A stretch of DNA of 64,000 nt from Enterobacter sp. kpr-6 (GTDB taxonomy: Bacteria > Pseudomonadota > Gammaproteobacteria > Enterobacterales > Enterobacteriaceae). The translations under genes were made by a program, and so were the position numbers. The notes beneath the pieces are model-generated. The model made no database searches. It saw nothing but the letters and a program-made list of their open reading frames with translations, and was not told the origin of the DNA. Positions 8,521 to 16,993 of the stretch are shown here, in pieces (position 1 is the stretch's first letter; each line of letters starts with the position of its first letter). The stretch lies in assembly GCF_900116015.1 (NCBI RefSeq), contig NZ_FOYH01000002.1:105163-169162 (forward strand), read 5' to 3'.

Positions 8521-8551
8521 ATCTGGCTCTTCAGAACAGGGATGTTTAACG

Positions 8552-11038
8552 ATGAGCCATGGCAAGCAGTTTACCTGGTCGTATCTGGCGCTGGCGGTGA
8601 TGATTTATTGCGCGCCTGCATGGGCAGATGAGGAATTCGATCTGCAGGCGCTGGGGGCGTTAACCCCACTGGAAAACAGCGAAACGCTGCAAAACTTCAT
8701 TGATAATAATGCGTTGCACCCCGGCACCTATCTTTCGGTCATTGTTATCGCCCGCGAAGAGGTGGATAAGCGCAACATTCGCTACGTGCTTTCGCCGGAT
8801 CGTAAAAAACTGCTGCCGGAGCTGACCAAAGCCGATCTGCGTGAGCTTGGCGTCAAGGTGGATGCCGTGCCGGGCCTTCGCAGCCTTGGCGATGAAGCGC
8901 TGGTCACTGATATCAGTCAGTACATCGACCAGGCCAGCTATCAATTTGACATCCACTCCCATCAACTGACGATCCGCGTTCCGCACCTCTGGCGCGACGC
9001 GCAGGGAATGGCAACGGTCAGCGAAAAATACTGGGATGACGGCCTGCCCGCCCTGCTGCTGGGGTATTACTACAGCGGTTCACGCGATCGTGATGATAAA
9101 TCGGGCACCAGCGCCGGTCACTATTTCAATCTCTCGCCCGGACTGAACGTCGGCGCATGGCGGCTGCGAAATAACAGCAGCTACAGCGAGGACACCGGCT
9201 GGCAAACCATGAGTAGCTGGTTACAGCGTGATATCCGCACGCTGAAAAGCCAGTTCACGCTGGGGGAAACCTGGACCAACGGCGAGCTTTTTGACAGCGT
9301 GCAATTTACCGGTGCGAAGCTGGAAACCGACACCAGTATGCTGCCGTACAATCAGCAGGGTTTTGCCCCCACTATTCGTGGCATCGCCAACAGTGATGCC
9401 AGAATTACGGTGAAGCAAAATGGTTACACCATTTATCAGACCTGGGTATCGCCCGGCGCGTTTGAGATTAACGATTTAAATCAGGTATCGGCTGGTGGTG
9501 ATCTGGATGTCACCGTAACCGAGGCCGATGGTAGCGAACATACGTTTACCGTCGCCAGCGCCTCCGTGCCGGTCTTGCAACGGGCAGGCGCGATGAAATA
9601 CAGCCTCGCCGCCGGGCGATACCGCAGCAGTAGCGACAGCGCCTACGCCCCTGATTTTGCCCAGGCGACGCTTGTGTACGGCCTGCCAGCGGGCCTCACT
9701 GTCTATGGCGGTGCGCTGGGGACCAACAGGTATCAGGCCGGTTTGCTGGGAATGGGTAAAGATCTCGGCACATGGGGCGGCTTCTCTTTTGACGTCACGG
9801 CGGCGGGTGCGGAACTCGGTGACAGAGACGGAAAATCCCGCGGAACCTCTTACCGAATGCAATACGCAAAAAACATTCTTGCCACCAATACCACCCTGAC
9901 GCTCGCCAGCTATCGCTACTCCACCGCCGGGTTTTATACCTTTCAGGAAGCGATCGATCACCAGGCGCAGGCGGACGATAACGACGATTTTTACCGCTAT
10001 CGCCGCAGCAATAACCGCCGCAGCCGCATCCAGGTGAATCTCAATCAGGCGCTGGCAGACTGGGGATCGATCTACTTCAATGCCTGGCAGCAGGATTACT
10101 GGGATCTCGACGGCCAGGAGCGTAATCTGAGCGCCGGGTACAGCACCAGCTGGCTGGGCATGTCCTGGTCATTTAACTACAGCCAGACGCAAACCCCGAA
10201 CAGCGACACCGACCGGCAGTTATCTCTGAATCTCAGCATCCCGCTGAACCAGTGGCTGCCTGATACCAGTGCAAACTACAGCATGAACAGCGCACCGCAT
10301 AACACCACCAGCCATCAACTGGGTCTCTCCGGTACCGCGCTGGAAAACCACGCGTTGAGTTATGCCCTCCAGCAAAGCTACAGCAGCCAAAACAGGCAGT
10401 ACAACGCCAGCGTAAGCGGGAATTATCACGCCTCATGGGGACAGTTAGGCGCGGGTTATAGCTACACCCAGGAGAGCCAGCGTTTAAATTACAGTTTGCA
10501 GGGCGGCGTGCTGGCGCATCCCTATGGCGTGACCCTGACCCCGTCGCTTAACGGCGCGGTGGCGCTGGTTCACGTCGAGGGCGGCAAAAACGTGAAAGTT
10601 CAGTATGGCCAGAGCCTCTACACCGATTATTTTGGCAATGCGGTTGTCCCCTGGATCTCAGAGTACCGGCGTAACCGCATTACGGTGAATACCGAAAGCG
10701 CAGAGAATGTTGAGATCCCCGAAGCCACCAGGCAGGTTGTTCCCACCGATGGCGCGGTCGTCCTCGCTGAGTTCGCATCCCATGTCGGCGCGCGTGCGCT
10801 GGTGACGCTCATCTATCAGGGTAAGCCCGTCGGATTTGGTGCCATGGTCAGTTACGGCAGCAACAACAGCGCGATAGTGGGCGATCAGGGTGAGGTTTAC
10901 CTGGTGGGCATTAATGGCGATACCCCGCTTTCCGTGCAGTGGGGCACGAAACCGGACCAGCGTTGCACCGGCCTTCTTCCCGAACCCCAACTAGCGAAAA
11001 AGATCATGACCGCAACGGTGCAGTGTCATCAGGGATGA
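8552..11038 (+). CDS. Outer-membrane fimbrial usher
   Basis: An 828-residue PapC/FimD-type usher that forms the outer-membrane secretion and assembly pore. The signal peptide ends APAWA before DEEFDLQAL. An N-terminal chaperone-binding domain with the motif LPELTKADLRELG precedes the barrel. FAPTIRGIANSDARITVKQNG followed by YQTWVSPGAFEINDL is the family plug-region signature. Late motifs include YTDYFGNAVVPWI and PTDGAVVLAEF. A pair of cysteines lies in the last 30 residues (QRCTGL, VQCHQG). I start at the ATG 8552; the frame is open from 8483 but would overlap the chaperone gene. Confidence 0.93.
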   Translation: MSHGKQFTWSYLALAVMIYCAPAWADEEFDLQALGALTPLENSETLQNFIDNNALHPGTYLSVIVIAREEVDKRNIRYVLSPDRKKLLPELTKADLRELGVKVDAVPGLRSLGDEALVTDISQYIDQASYQFDIHSHQLTIRVPHLWRDAQGMATVSEKYWDDGLPALLLGYYYSGSRDRDDKSGTSAGHYFNLSPGLNVGAWRLRNNSSYSEDTGWQTMSSWLQRDIRTLKSQFTLGETWTNGELFDSVQFTGAKLETDTSMLPYNQQGFAPTIRGIANSDARITVKQNGYTIYQTWVSPGAFEINDLNQVSAGGDLDVTVTEADGSEHTFTVASASVPVLQRAGAMKYSLAAGRYRSSSDSAYAPDFAQATLVYGLPAGLTVYGGALGTNRYQAGLLGMGKDLGTWGGFSFDVTAAGAELGDRDGKSRGTSYRMQYAKNILATNTTLTLASYRYSTAGFYTFQEAIDHQAQADDNDDFYRYRRSNNRRSRIQVNLNQALADWGSIYFNAWQQDYWDLDGQERNLSAGYSTSWLGMSWSFNYSQTQTPNSDTDRQLSLNLSIPLNQWLPDTSANYSMNSAPHNTTSHQLGLSGTALENHALSYALQQSYSSQNRQYNASVSGNYHASWGQLGAGYSYTQESQRLNYSLQGGVLAHPYGVTLTPSLNGAVALVHVEGGKNVKVQYGQSLYTDYFGNAVVPWISEYRRNRITVNTESAENVEIPEATRQVVPTDGAVVLAEFASHVGARALVTLIYQGKPVGFGAMVSYGSNNSAIVGDQGEVYLVGINGDTPLSVQWGTKPDQRCTGLLPEPQLAKKIMTATVQCHQG

Positions 11039-11080
11039 CGTGCACCTGAACCGGCGTTGCTCACTTTACAGGCGTAAAAA

Positions 11081-12175
11081 ATGAAACCAAAACACCTAAC
11101 CTGGCCGGTTATTATTGCCGGTCTGCTTTTCAGCCCCCTGTGCCATGCCTGTTATTACATCAATGGCACTACGGAAAATGACGCCTGGGTCAATATCAAT
11201 TTAAGTGCTGTCAATACGATGGCGACCGAAGAGAGTCATGCCACTACTTCATCCCGGCGGGTTTTAGCCTTCAGGCAGGTGATGATCCCCGATAAAATGC
11301 ACATCAGATGCGGCATTAATGAAGGCGGTAAACCCGCGACAGGCGCTAAAGGCTACCGCGATATGTCACTGATGCCGGTTTCCGCTGAACATCCTCACTA
11401 CTATCAGCTTAAAGACATCACCACCGGGAAAGTTATCGATAATTTAGGTCTGGCCGCCGGGTGGAGTAACAGCCCCACCACAATGACGATCGCTGATTAT
11501 CCGGTAAAACCCTATGCCCCTTCCGATCTCAGCGGCATTGCCGCCGGTGATTACCGTTTAACGCAGAATGTGGCAGTGGAAATTGCCGCCTTCGGCCCGC
11601 TGAAGCCTGGCCGTTACCTGGTGGATTTAAGTCGCTTTAATGCAGACTGGTTTTATGGGGATAAGGGGAAATTCGCCGCCCATACGGTGCCATTTATCTA
11701 CCTGCGGTTTAACCCGCTCACGATTAATGTCAGCGTCACAGGCTGCGATTTGATCACGGAAAATCAGCAGGTGAAGCTCGATACCCTTTCAACATCGGAC
11801 TTTACCGGCAACTATTCGACCAGCAACGTTGGGCATTTTTCACTTGATTTCAGCCATTGCGACCGGAATATCGGCATCTATTATCGTTTCACCAAAGCCC
11901 GATCCAGCGACGTAGAAAACGATCCCGCAGGCCTCGCCAGTTCCGTCCTCAAAAATCAGGACGGCGATCAGTTTGCCAAAGGGCTGGGCATTCAAATTTT
12001 ACCCAAAGACAGCAACACCCCGGTTATCTTTGATGGGGCAGAAAGCGTCGGCGTCGCCAGAACCACCGGCGATCTCGCCTCTGTTCCGTTCGAGCTTCGC
12101 TATGTAAAAACCGGTGGCAAAGTGGAAGGCGGAATGGTGAAAGCGACCGCCGCGTTTGAGGTGTATTACCGCTAA
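11081..12175 (+). CDS. Fimbrial tip adhesin-like two-domain subunit
   Basis: A 364-residue exported protein and last gene of the fimbrial operon. The signal peptide runs to about residue 23 (SPLCHA). An N-terminal region of about 190 residues with cysteines at HACYYING and HIRCGINEG shows no family I recognise and probably holds the receptor-binding domain. The C-terminal part from about residue 205 (NPLTINVSVTGCDLI) resembles a pilin, with Cys at TGCDL and FSHCDR and a terminal AFEVYYR. The two-domain size and last position are typical of tip adhesins. The ligand cannot be inferred. The stop is 6 nt from the convergent EAL gene. Confidence 0.8.
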   Translation: MKPKHLTWPVIIAGLLFSPLCHACYYINGTTENDAWVNINLSAVNTMATEESHATTSSRRVLAFRQVMIPDKMHIRCGINEGGKPATGAKGYRDMSLMPVSAEHPHYYQLKDITTGKVIDNLGLAAGWSNSPTTMTIADYPVKPYAPSDLSGIAAGDYRLTQNVAVEIAAFGPLKPGRYLVDLSRFNADWFYGDKGKFAAHTVPFIYLRFNPLTINVSVTGCDLITENQQVKLDTLSTSDFTGNYSTSNVGHFSLDFSHCDRNIGIYYRFTKARSSDVENDPAGLASSVLKNQDGDQFAKGLGIQILPKDSNTPVIFDGAESVGVARTTGDLASVPFELRYVKTGGKVEGGMVKATAAFEVYYR

Positions 12176-12181
12176 GCCCCG

Positions 12182-13699
12182 TTACAGTTTCGTGGCGATA
12201 AAACTGTCCAGATCGATAGGCTTGCTGAACAGATACCCCTGTAAATAATCCACCCCAAGCTGTTGCAGGCGCTGATGCTGCTCCGGGGTTTCGACGCCCT
12301 CGGCGATGGTCTTCATGTGGAGATCGTTGCTGCACGAAATCATATTGCGGATGATGTATTCCGAGGTTTCATCCACCAGCACTTTTGAGACGAAACAGCG
12401 ATCTATCTTAAGCAAATCTACCGGCAGCGTTTGCAGCGCGCTCATGCCGGAATAGCCGGTGCCAAAATCATCAATGGCAATTAACGTCCCCAGCGCTTTC
12501 AACTCTTGCACCCGCAGGGCCACCTCATCTTCCATCAGTCGTTTATCCCGCTCGGTAAGCTCCAGCACCAGCGTCACCGGGCAGCCTTCAAAACGGGAAA
12601 GAAAATAGCGGCAGGCATCATCCAGCGTCGGAGCCAGAAGATGCGGGGCGGTGACGTTAATGCTGAAATGGAACCCCTCCGGCAGCCGGTGCTTCAGCGC
12701 GGCAAAACGGTCCACCACGGTTTTAACCAGCGCTTCGGTCATGGGAATGATTAACCCGCTCTCTTCGGCCTGCGGAATAAACTGCATCGGGGAGATCACG
12801 CCACGAACCGGATGCTGCCAGCGCATCAAAATCTCGCAGCCTTTTATTTTACCGGTACGACTGTCGTTAAGCGGTTGCAGATAAGGCACAAATTCGCCCC
12901 GCGCCAGACCGTTTCTCATTTCTGCCAGCGCGGAATTGTACCGGGAGAGATAACGGTAAATCAGGCGATACGCCACCACGCCAATGGCGATAAGCGCAAT
13001 AATAAAGCCCTTCGAATACTGCCAGACTACGCTCCACGCCGGGAACCAGGGCACCACGGTGGCGATGCGAAAACCGTATTCCGCCGACACCAGCTCAATC
13101 TGCGTGCCGCTCATTGCTGACAGCGGATTCGTTGCAAGACGGTTGCCTGCCGCATCCATCCATAACTCCCCGCTGGAAAAATAGAGCGCAGAATGCCCGT
13201 CAAGGGTGGTCAGAATGTGAGCGATATGCCAGACCCCAAAGACGCCCATCACCTGCTGATGTTGCTTAGAGAGCGTGTATAACCCAATCGGCGTGTGGGG
13301 CGGGAAATACCCGCTTTCCGGGAAAGAGAGCATGGCTGGCTGACTTTTGCCTACCGGCACCGAGACCGCCCCGTGCTGGACGGAACAATAAATCATGCCG
13401 TCACGGGCAAAGAGAATGTTACGCACGTAGGGGAAGCCCGCCATTCGTAGCTGTAGCTCGCGCAGACTGTTTTTAGAGCAGTCGGTCGGCGCGTCCTGCA
13501 ACTCCTGACTGACAAAGGTTTCCACGTAGCGGATTTGCTGGTCGAGCTGTTCAACGCCAAAACGCACCCGCTGCCGGCCATCGTTACGCAGATCCGACTG
13601 CACCTGCCAGAAAATAGCCAGGCTGCACAGCAGCAGCGTGACGAACAGCGCGCTGAGGCTTAACAGCAGCAGGCGGTGGCGCAGCCAGAAATTCATCAC
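12182..13699 (-). CDS. EAL-domain cyclic-di-GMP phosphodiesterase with CSS-type sensor
   Basis: A 505-residue inner-membrane protein. Transmembrane helices lie near residues 9-31 and 231-250, with a periplasmic region between them that contains Cys74 and Cys105 (YCSV), resembling the CSS-motif domains whose redox state controls the enzyme. The cytoplasmic EAL domain follows (about 262-505). Its signature reads EILMRW (residues 289-294) instead of EALLRW, but the metal-binding Glu is kept, as are IDDFGTGYSG, KIDRCFV, AEGVET and QGYLFSKP. I expect active c-di-GMP hydrolysis. The start overlaps the upstream cyclase stop by 4 nt. Confidence 0.9.
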   Translation of the reverse strand: MMNFWLRHRLLLLSLSALFVTLLLCSLAIFWQVQSDLRNDGRQRVRFGVEQLDQQIRYVETFVSQELQDAPTDCSKNSLRELQLRMAGFPYVRNILFARDGMIYCSVQHGAVSVPVGKSQPAMLSFPESGYFPPHTPIGLYTLSKQHQQVMGVFGVWHIAHILTTLDGHSALYFSSGELWMDAAGNRLATNPLSAMSGTQIELVSAEYGFRIATVVPWFPAWSVVWQYSKGFIIALIAIGVVAYRLIYRYLSRYNSALAEMRNGLARGEFVPYLQPLNDSRTGKIKGCEILMRWQHPVRGVISPMQFIPQAEESGLIIPMTEALVKTVVDRFAALKHRLPEGFHFSINVTAPHLLAPTLDDACRYFLSRFEGCPVTLVLELTERDKRLMEDEVALRVQELKALGTLIAIDDFGTGYSGMSALQTLPVDLLKIDRCFVSKVLVDETSEYIIRNMISCSNDLHMKTIAEGVETPEQHQRLQQLGVDYLQGYLFSKPIDLDSFIATKL

Positions 13700-15048
13700 T
13701 TCACCTCTTCCTCATCAGGAACCCCGGAAAAGGTGACGACACAGTTACGTCCCTGATTTTTTGCCCTGTACAGCGCGCGATCGGCGAAATCCGCAAAGGT
13801 TTCTACCGCAAGGTTGCGGTCTGTTGAGCAAAACACGCCGAGGCTTATGGTGATCGCGCGCGGAAAATCGCCCCCGGTGGAATCCGGCGTCGCCCCTTCC
13901 ACCTGTCTGCGCATCCGTTCGGCAATCTCCGTCGCCGTTTGCGCATCGGTATCAGGCAGCAGAACCGCAAACTCCTCGCCGCCAATGCGCGCCACGATAT
14001 CCGTGCTGCGCACCGCGCTCAGCATCATTCCGGCGAGCTTAATAATCACCCTGTCGCCCTGAATGTGGCCCCAGGTATCGTTCACGGATTTAAAATGGTC
14101 GATATCGCAAAAAATCAGACTCAGGGGGTGAGCATCATCAACCCCTTTCAGGGTGCTGCCGAGGCCGTTATAAAAGTAGCCCCGGTTATAAAGCCGGGTC
14201 ATGGGATCGCGGACGGAGTTTTCATAAGAGAGTTCATAGGCCTGACGGGATGCCTTGTAACGGCGGAAAATATCGGACATCAGGGCGATCATCACCGCCA
14301 TGGCGCTCAGACACTCGATCCCCCGCGCCAGATACCAGCCAACAGAATCCATCCGCGCATAGCGCAACATAATGACCAGGCTGACCAGATTAGCCAGCGC
14401 GACGAGAGACATACTGAACCAGAACTGATTTTTCAGGCGCGTCTGTTTAATCAAACAAAAAACAATGCCCGTCCACAGCACGATCAATAAAAAAATAAGC
14501 GCCCCATGCCAGATGAATACCCACTCAGAAGTTTGATTATTAATGGGGAGGGGAATATTACCGCAGCAGAATACGGCTACGGCAAACACACTTATGCAGC
14601 CGGTTAACAGGCCAAAGAACAGTCGTCGCGCGGCCTGCTTTTTAATTTCCTCTTTACGATAAAGATACAAGGCGGCCATAAATAAAAAGGTTAATAAAAT
14701 GTGGCGAAAGAAATACAAAATAGCAATGTCGTGATAAAGCGTCGTGCGAACCGCATCGTTGGTGTAGTAAATATCCAGCGCCATAAAAAGAAACAGGCTG
14801 GAAAACGTGAACGCGCACGCCAGCGGAAGCAGGTAGCTTTTATTGCGGTAACACCAGTAGTTCATCACCATAAAGCAGCCGATCTGGAGGTGCAGCACCC
14901 CGGTAAAGGTGACAATCACCGGGTAAAGCGAGAGGTCATAGTGGTCATTGTTATGCGGTACGCGCCATAAAAATATCATCATGATCAGAACAAGCAGCAA
15001 AAAAGCCACTATATTCACCGTGTGAATCTTTTTATTCGAAAGTATCAT
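13696..15048 (-). CDS. Membrane diguanylate cyclase (GGDEF)
   Basis: A 450-residue protein that makes c-di-GMP from two GTP. The first 260 residues carry about eight hydrophobic segments, an integral-membrane sensor of MASE type that I cannot assign more precisely. The GGDEF domain begins near residue 280 (DPMTRLYNRGYF), with the active motif GGEEF at 356-360. The inhibitory I-site RSTD (347-350) lies exactly five residues before it, so product inhibition is likely. Both catalytic and I-site residues look intact. It is co-transcribed with the downstream EAL gene (4-nt overlap), giving a synthesis/degradation pair beside a fimbrial operon. Confidence 0.92.
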   Translation of the reverse strand: MILSNKKIHTVNIVAFLLLVLIMMIFLWRVPHNNDHYDLSLYPVIVTFTGVLHLQIGCFMVMNYWCYRNKSYLLPLACAFTFSSLFLFMALDIYYTNDAVRTTLYHDIAILYFFRHILLTFLFMAALYLYRKEEIKKQAARRLFFGLLTGCISVFAVAVFCCGNIPLPINNQTSEWVFIWHGALIFLLIVLWTGIVFCLIKQTRLKNQFWFSMSLVALANLVSLVIMLRYARMDSVGWYLARGIECLSAMAVMIALMSDIFRRYKASRQAYELSYENSVRDPMTRLYNRGYFYNGLGSTLKGVDDAHPLSLIFCDIDHFKSVNDTWGHIQGDRVIIKLAGMMLSAVRSTDIVARIGGEEFAVLLPDTDAQTATEIAERMRRQVEGATPDSTGGDFPRAITISLGVFCSTDRNLAVETFADFADRALYRAKNQGRNCVVTFSGVPDEEEVK

Positions 15049-15332
15049 TTTGGCAATTTATTCGCACTTAATATTCAGGTGAATTATTAATTAACCCGTA
15101 ATACATTCACCTTAAAAATAAATAACGCACATCAGAATTATGCGTGAGAGAGACGACAGCAGGCTGGCGTGATTAACACGTGAGTCATGCTTACGAAAGA
15201 CCCCGAATAATACACTCAAGCAGCAGGACAACCTATAAATTTAATAACCGTTTCGCCATTCACTTTCGCATTACGGCCAGACCATTCCGCTACGAAATTC
15301 GCTGACGATCCTGCCAACATATTGATCCAAAA
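15049..15332. other. Intergenic region upstream of the diguanylate cyclase gene
   Basis: AT-rich non-coding DNA that must carry the promoter of the cyclase/EAL pair on the minus strand. I see no ORF and no convincing operator. It ends at the terminator of the liv operon. Confidence 0.4.
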
Positions 15333-15372
15333 ATAAATGCCGGGGCGATTTACACCGCTCCGGCACGCTATT
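15333..15372 (-). terminator. Terminator of the liv operon
   Basis: On the minus strand, GCCGGAGCG pairs with CGCCCCGGC (one G-U pair, 8-nt loop), followed by ATTTATTTTT. It lies about 33 nt past the livF stop. A second small hairpin (GTGAAGGTAACTTCAC) lies just upstream of it. Confidence 0.65.
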
Positions 15373-15404
15373 ATCCGCATGGTGAAGTTACCTTCACTTA
15401 AGCA

Positions 15405-16121
15405 TTATGCGCCCCCCAGATAAGCCCGGCGCACTTCGGGGTCCACCAGCAACGCCTGTCCGCTTCCGGTCAGACGAATTTCACCGTTCACCAGCACATA
15501 AGCACGATCCGACAGCCTGAGCGCGTGATTGGCATTCTGCTCCACCAGAAACAGCGTCATCCCCTGCGCGGTCAGCGTTCGCAGCGTGTCGAAGATTTGC
15601 CTGACCACCAGCGGGGCCAGACCCAGGCTTGGCTCGTCGAGCAGCAGGAGTTTTGGCCGACTCATTAACGCGCGGGCGATCGCCAGCATTTGCTGTTCGC
15701 CGCCGGAAAGGGTCATTGCCCGCTGTGCGCGCCGCTCCTCCAGGATAGGGAAAAGCTGATACATGCGCGCTTTATCCTCTTTTTGATAGCGATCGCCAAT
15801 GGGGATCGTGCCCATCAGCAAGTTTTCCTCGACCGTCATATCCGGGAAAATACGCCGCCCCTCCGGGGCCTGGGCAATGCCGTTGCTGGCAATAAAATGG
15901 GTCGATTTGTGGCTTATCGCCTCGCCCCGGTAAAAGATTTGCCCGCGCGCAATGCGCGGCTGGCCGAAAATAGACATCAGCAGGGTGGATTTCCCCGCGC
16001 CATTAGCGCCAATCAGCGCCACGGTTTCTCCTTCATTCACGGTCAGCGAAATGCCCTTTAACGCCTGAATGGGGCCATAAAATACGTCCACATCGCGAAA
16101 CTCCAGCAGCGGCACACTCAT
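15405..16121 (-). CDS. livF: Branched-chain amino acid ABC transporter, ATP-binding protein LivF
   Basis: A 238-residue cytoplasmic ATPase of a LIV-type importer. It has Walker A GANGAGKST (about 37-45), the Q-loop near APEGRRIFPDMTVEENL, signature LSGGEQQ, Walker B LLLLDEPSLGLAP and the H-loop region VEQN typical of LivF. It ends the five-gene liv operon and overlaps livG by 4 nt. In E. coli the main liv genes lie at another locus, so this is likely an additional system. The transported amino acid is inferred from the family only. Confidence 0.92.
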   Translation of the reverse strand: MSVPLLEFRDVDVFYGPIQALKGISLTVNEGETVALIGANGAGKSTLLMSIFGQPRIARGQIFYRGEAISHKSTHFIASNGIAQAPEGRRIFPDMTVEENLLMGTIPIGDRYQKEDKARMYQLFPILEERRAQRAMTLSGGEQQMLAIARALMSRPKLLLLDEPSLGLAPLVVRQIFDTLRTLTAQGMTLFLVEQNANHALRLSDRAYVLVNGEIRLTGSGQALLVDPEVRRAYLGGA

Positions 16122-16993
16122 CCGGCGATCTCCTCTTCGTCAGTCCCCAGATAGGCGGCGATCACCCGTGGGTCATGCCGGATCTGCACAGGCTCCCCCT
16201 GCGCAATCACATCCCCGTGATCCAGCACAATCACATGGTCAGAAATCTTCATCACCATGCTCATGTCATGCTCGATAAGCAGCACCGTCACCCCGTGCCG
16301 CTCGCGCAGCACGCGCACAATATGGCTTAACGCTTCGGTTTCGACCGGGTTAAGCCCGGCGGCGGGTTCATCGAGACAAATCATCTCCGGGCCCGTACAC
16401 ATGGCGCGGGCGATCTCCAGCCTGCGCTGCTGCCCGTACGAGAGCGTTCCGGCAAGACGGTTCGCGCAATCCACCATATCCACCACCTCCAGCCAGTAAA
16501 ACGCGCGATCCAGCGCCTGATTTTCAGCCCGCCGGTAGCCGGGCGTATTGAAGATCCCGGCCAGCAGATTGCGATTGGCCTGCATATGCTGCGCCACCAT
16601 CAGGTTTTCAATCACCGACATTTCACGGAATAAGCGGATGTTCTGAAAGGTGCGGGCGAGCCCGGCGCGGTTAACCAGATGCGTGCCGCCGAACATTTTG
16701 TAGTACAGGCGCGAGCCGAAGCGCGCAGGGTTGAGAAAGTCGCCGCGCTCAAAATTCTGCCCCAGCACCTGAATCACATCCGTGGAGCCGGAGCGGGCGT
16801 TGAGCCGGATCGCGCCGCCGGTCGCCCGGTAAAAGCCGGTCAGACAGTTAAAAACGGTGGTTTTACCCGCGCCGTTCGGGCCGATTAACGCGGTAATCGA
16901 TCCCCGCTCCACGCTCAGATTGACGTCGTTAAGGGCTTTGATACCGCCAAAGCGCATCATCAGATGCTCAACACGTAAAATCGCGTCACTCAT
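16118..16993 (-). CDS. livG: Branched-chain amino acid ABC transporter, ATP-binding protein LivG
   Basis: A 291-residue ATPase, the partner of LivF. Walker A is GPNGAGKTT, then FNCLTGFYRATGG as in E. coli LivG; Q-loop RTFQNIRLFREMSVIENL, signature LSYGQQRRLEIARA, Walker B MICLDEPAAGLNP and switch LIEHDM. It is about 36 residues longer than the 255-residue E. coli LivG. The extra sequence lies between Walker A and the Q-loop (roughly residues 66-105, STDVIQVLGQNFERGDFLNP and onward), in the regulatory beta-subdomain. It overlaps livM and livF by 4 nt each. Confidence 0.92.
   Translation of the reverse strand: MSDAILRVEHLMMRFGGIKALNDVNLSVERGSITALIGPNGAGKTTVFNCLTGFYRATGGAIRLNARSGSTDVIQVLGQNFERGDFLNPARFGSRLYYKMFGGTHLVNRAGLARTFQNIRLFREMSVIENLMVAQHMQANRNLLAGIFNTPGYRRAENQALDRAFYWLEVVDMVDCANRLAGTLSYGQQRRLEIARAMCTGPEMICLDEPAAGLNPVETEALSHIVRVLRERHGVTVLLIEHDMSMVMKISDHVIVLDHGDVIAQGEPVQIRHDPRVIAAYLGTDEEEIAG

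Noticed and set aside
12176..15404. A second tRNA-Asn attachment repeat marking the right end of a fimbrial island
   Set aside because: I found no further copy of CAGAGGAGCCA in this stretch or up to cobT, so the right border of any island cannot be set.
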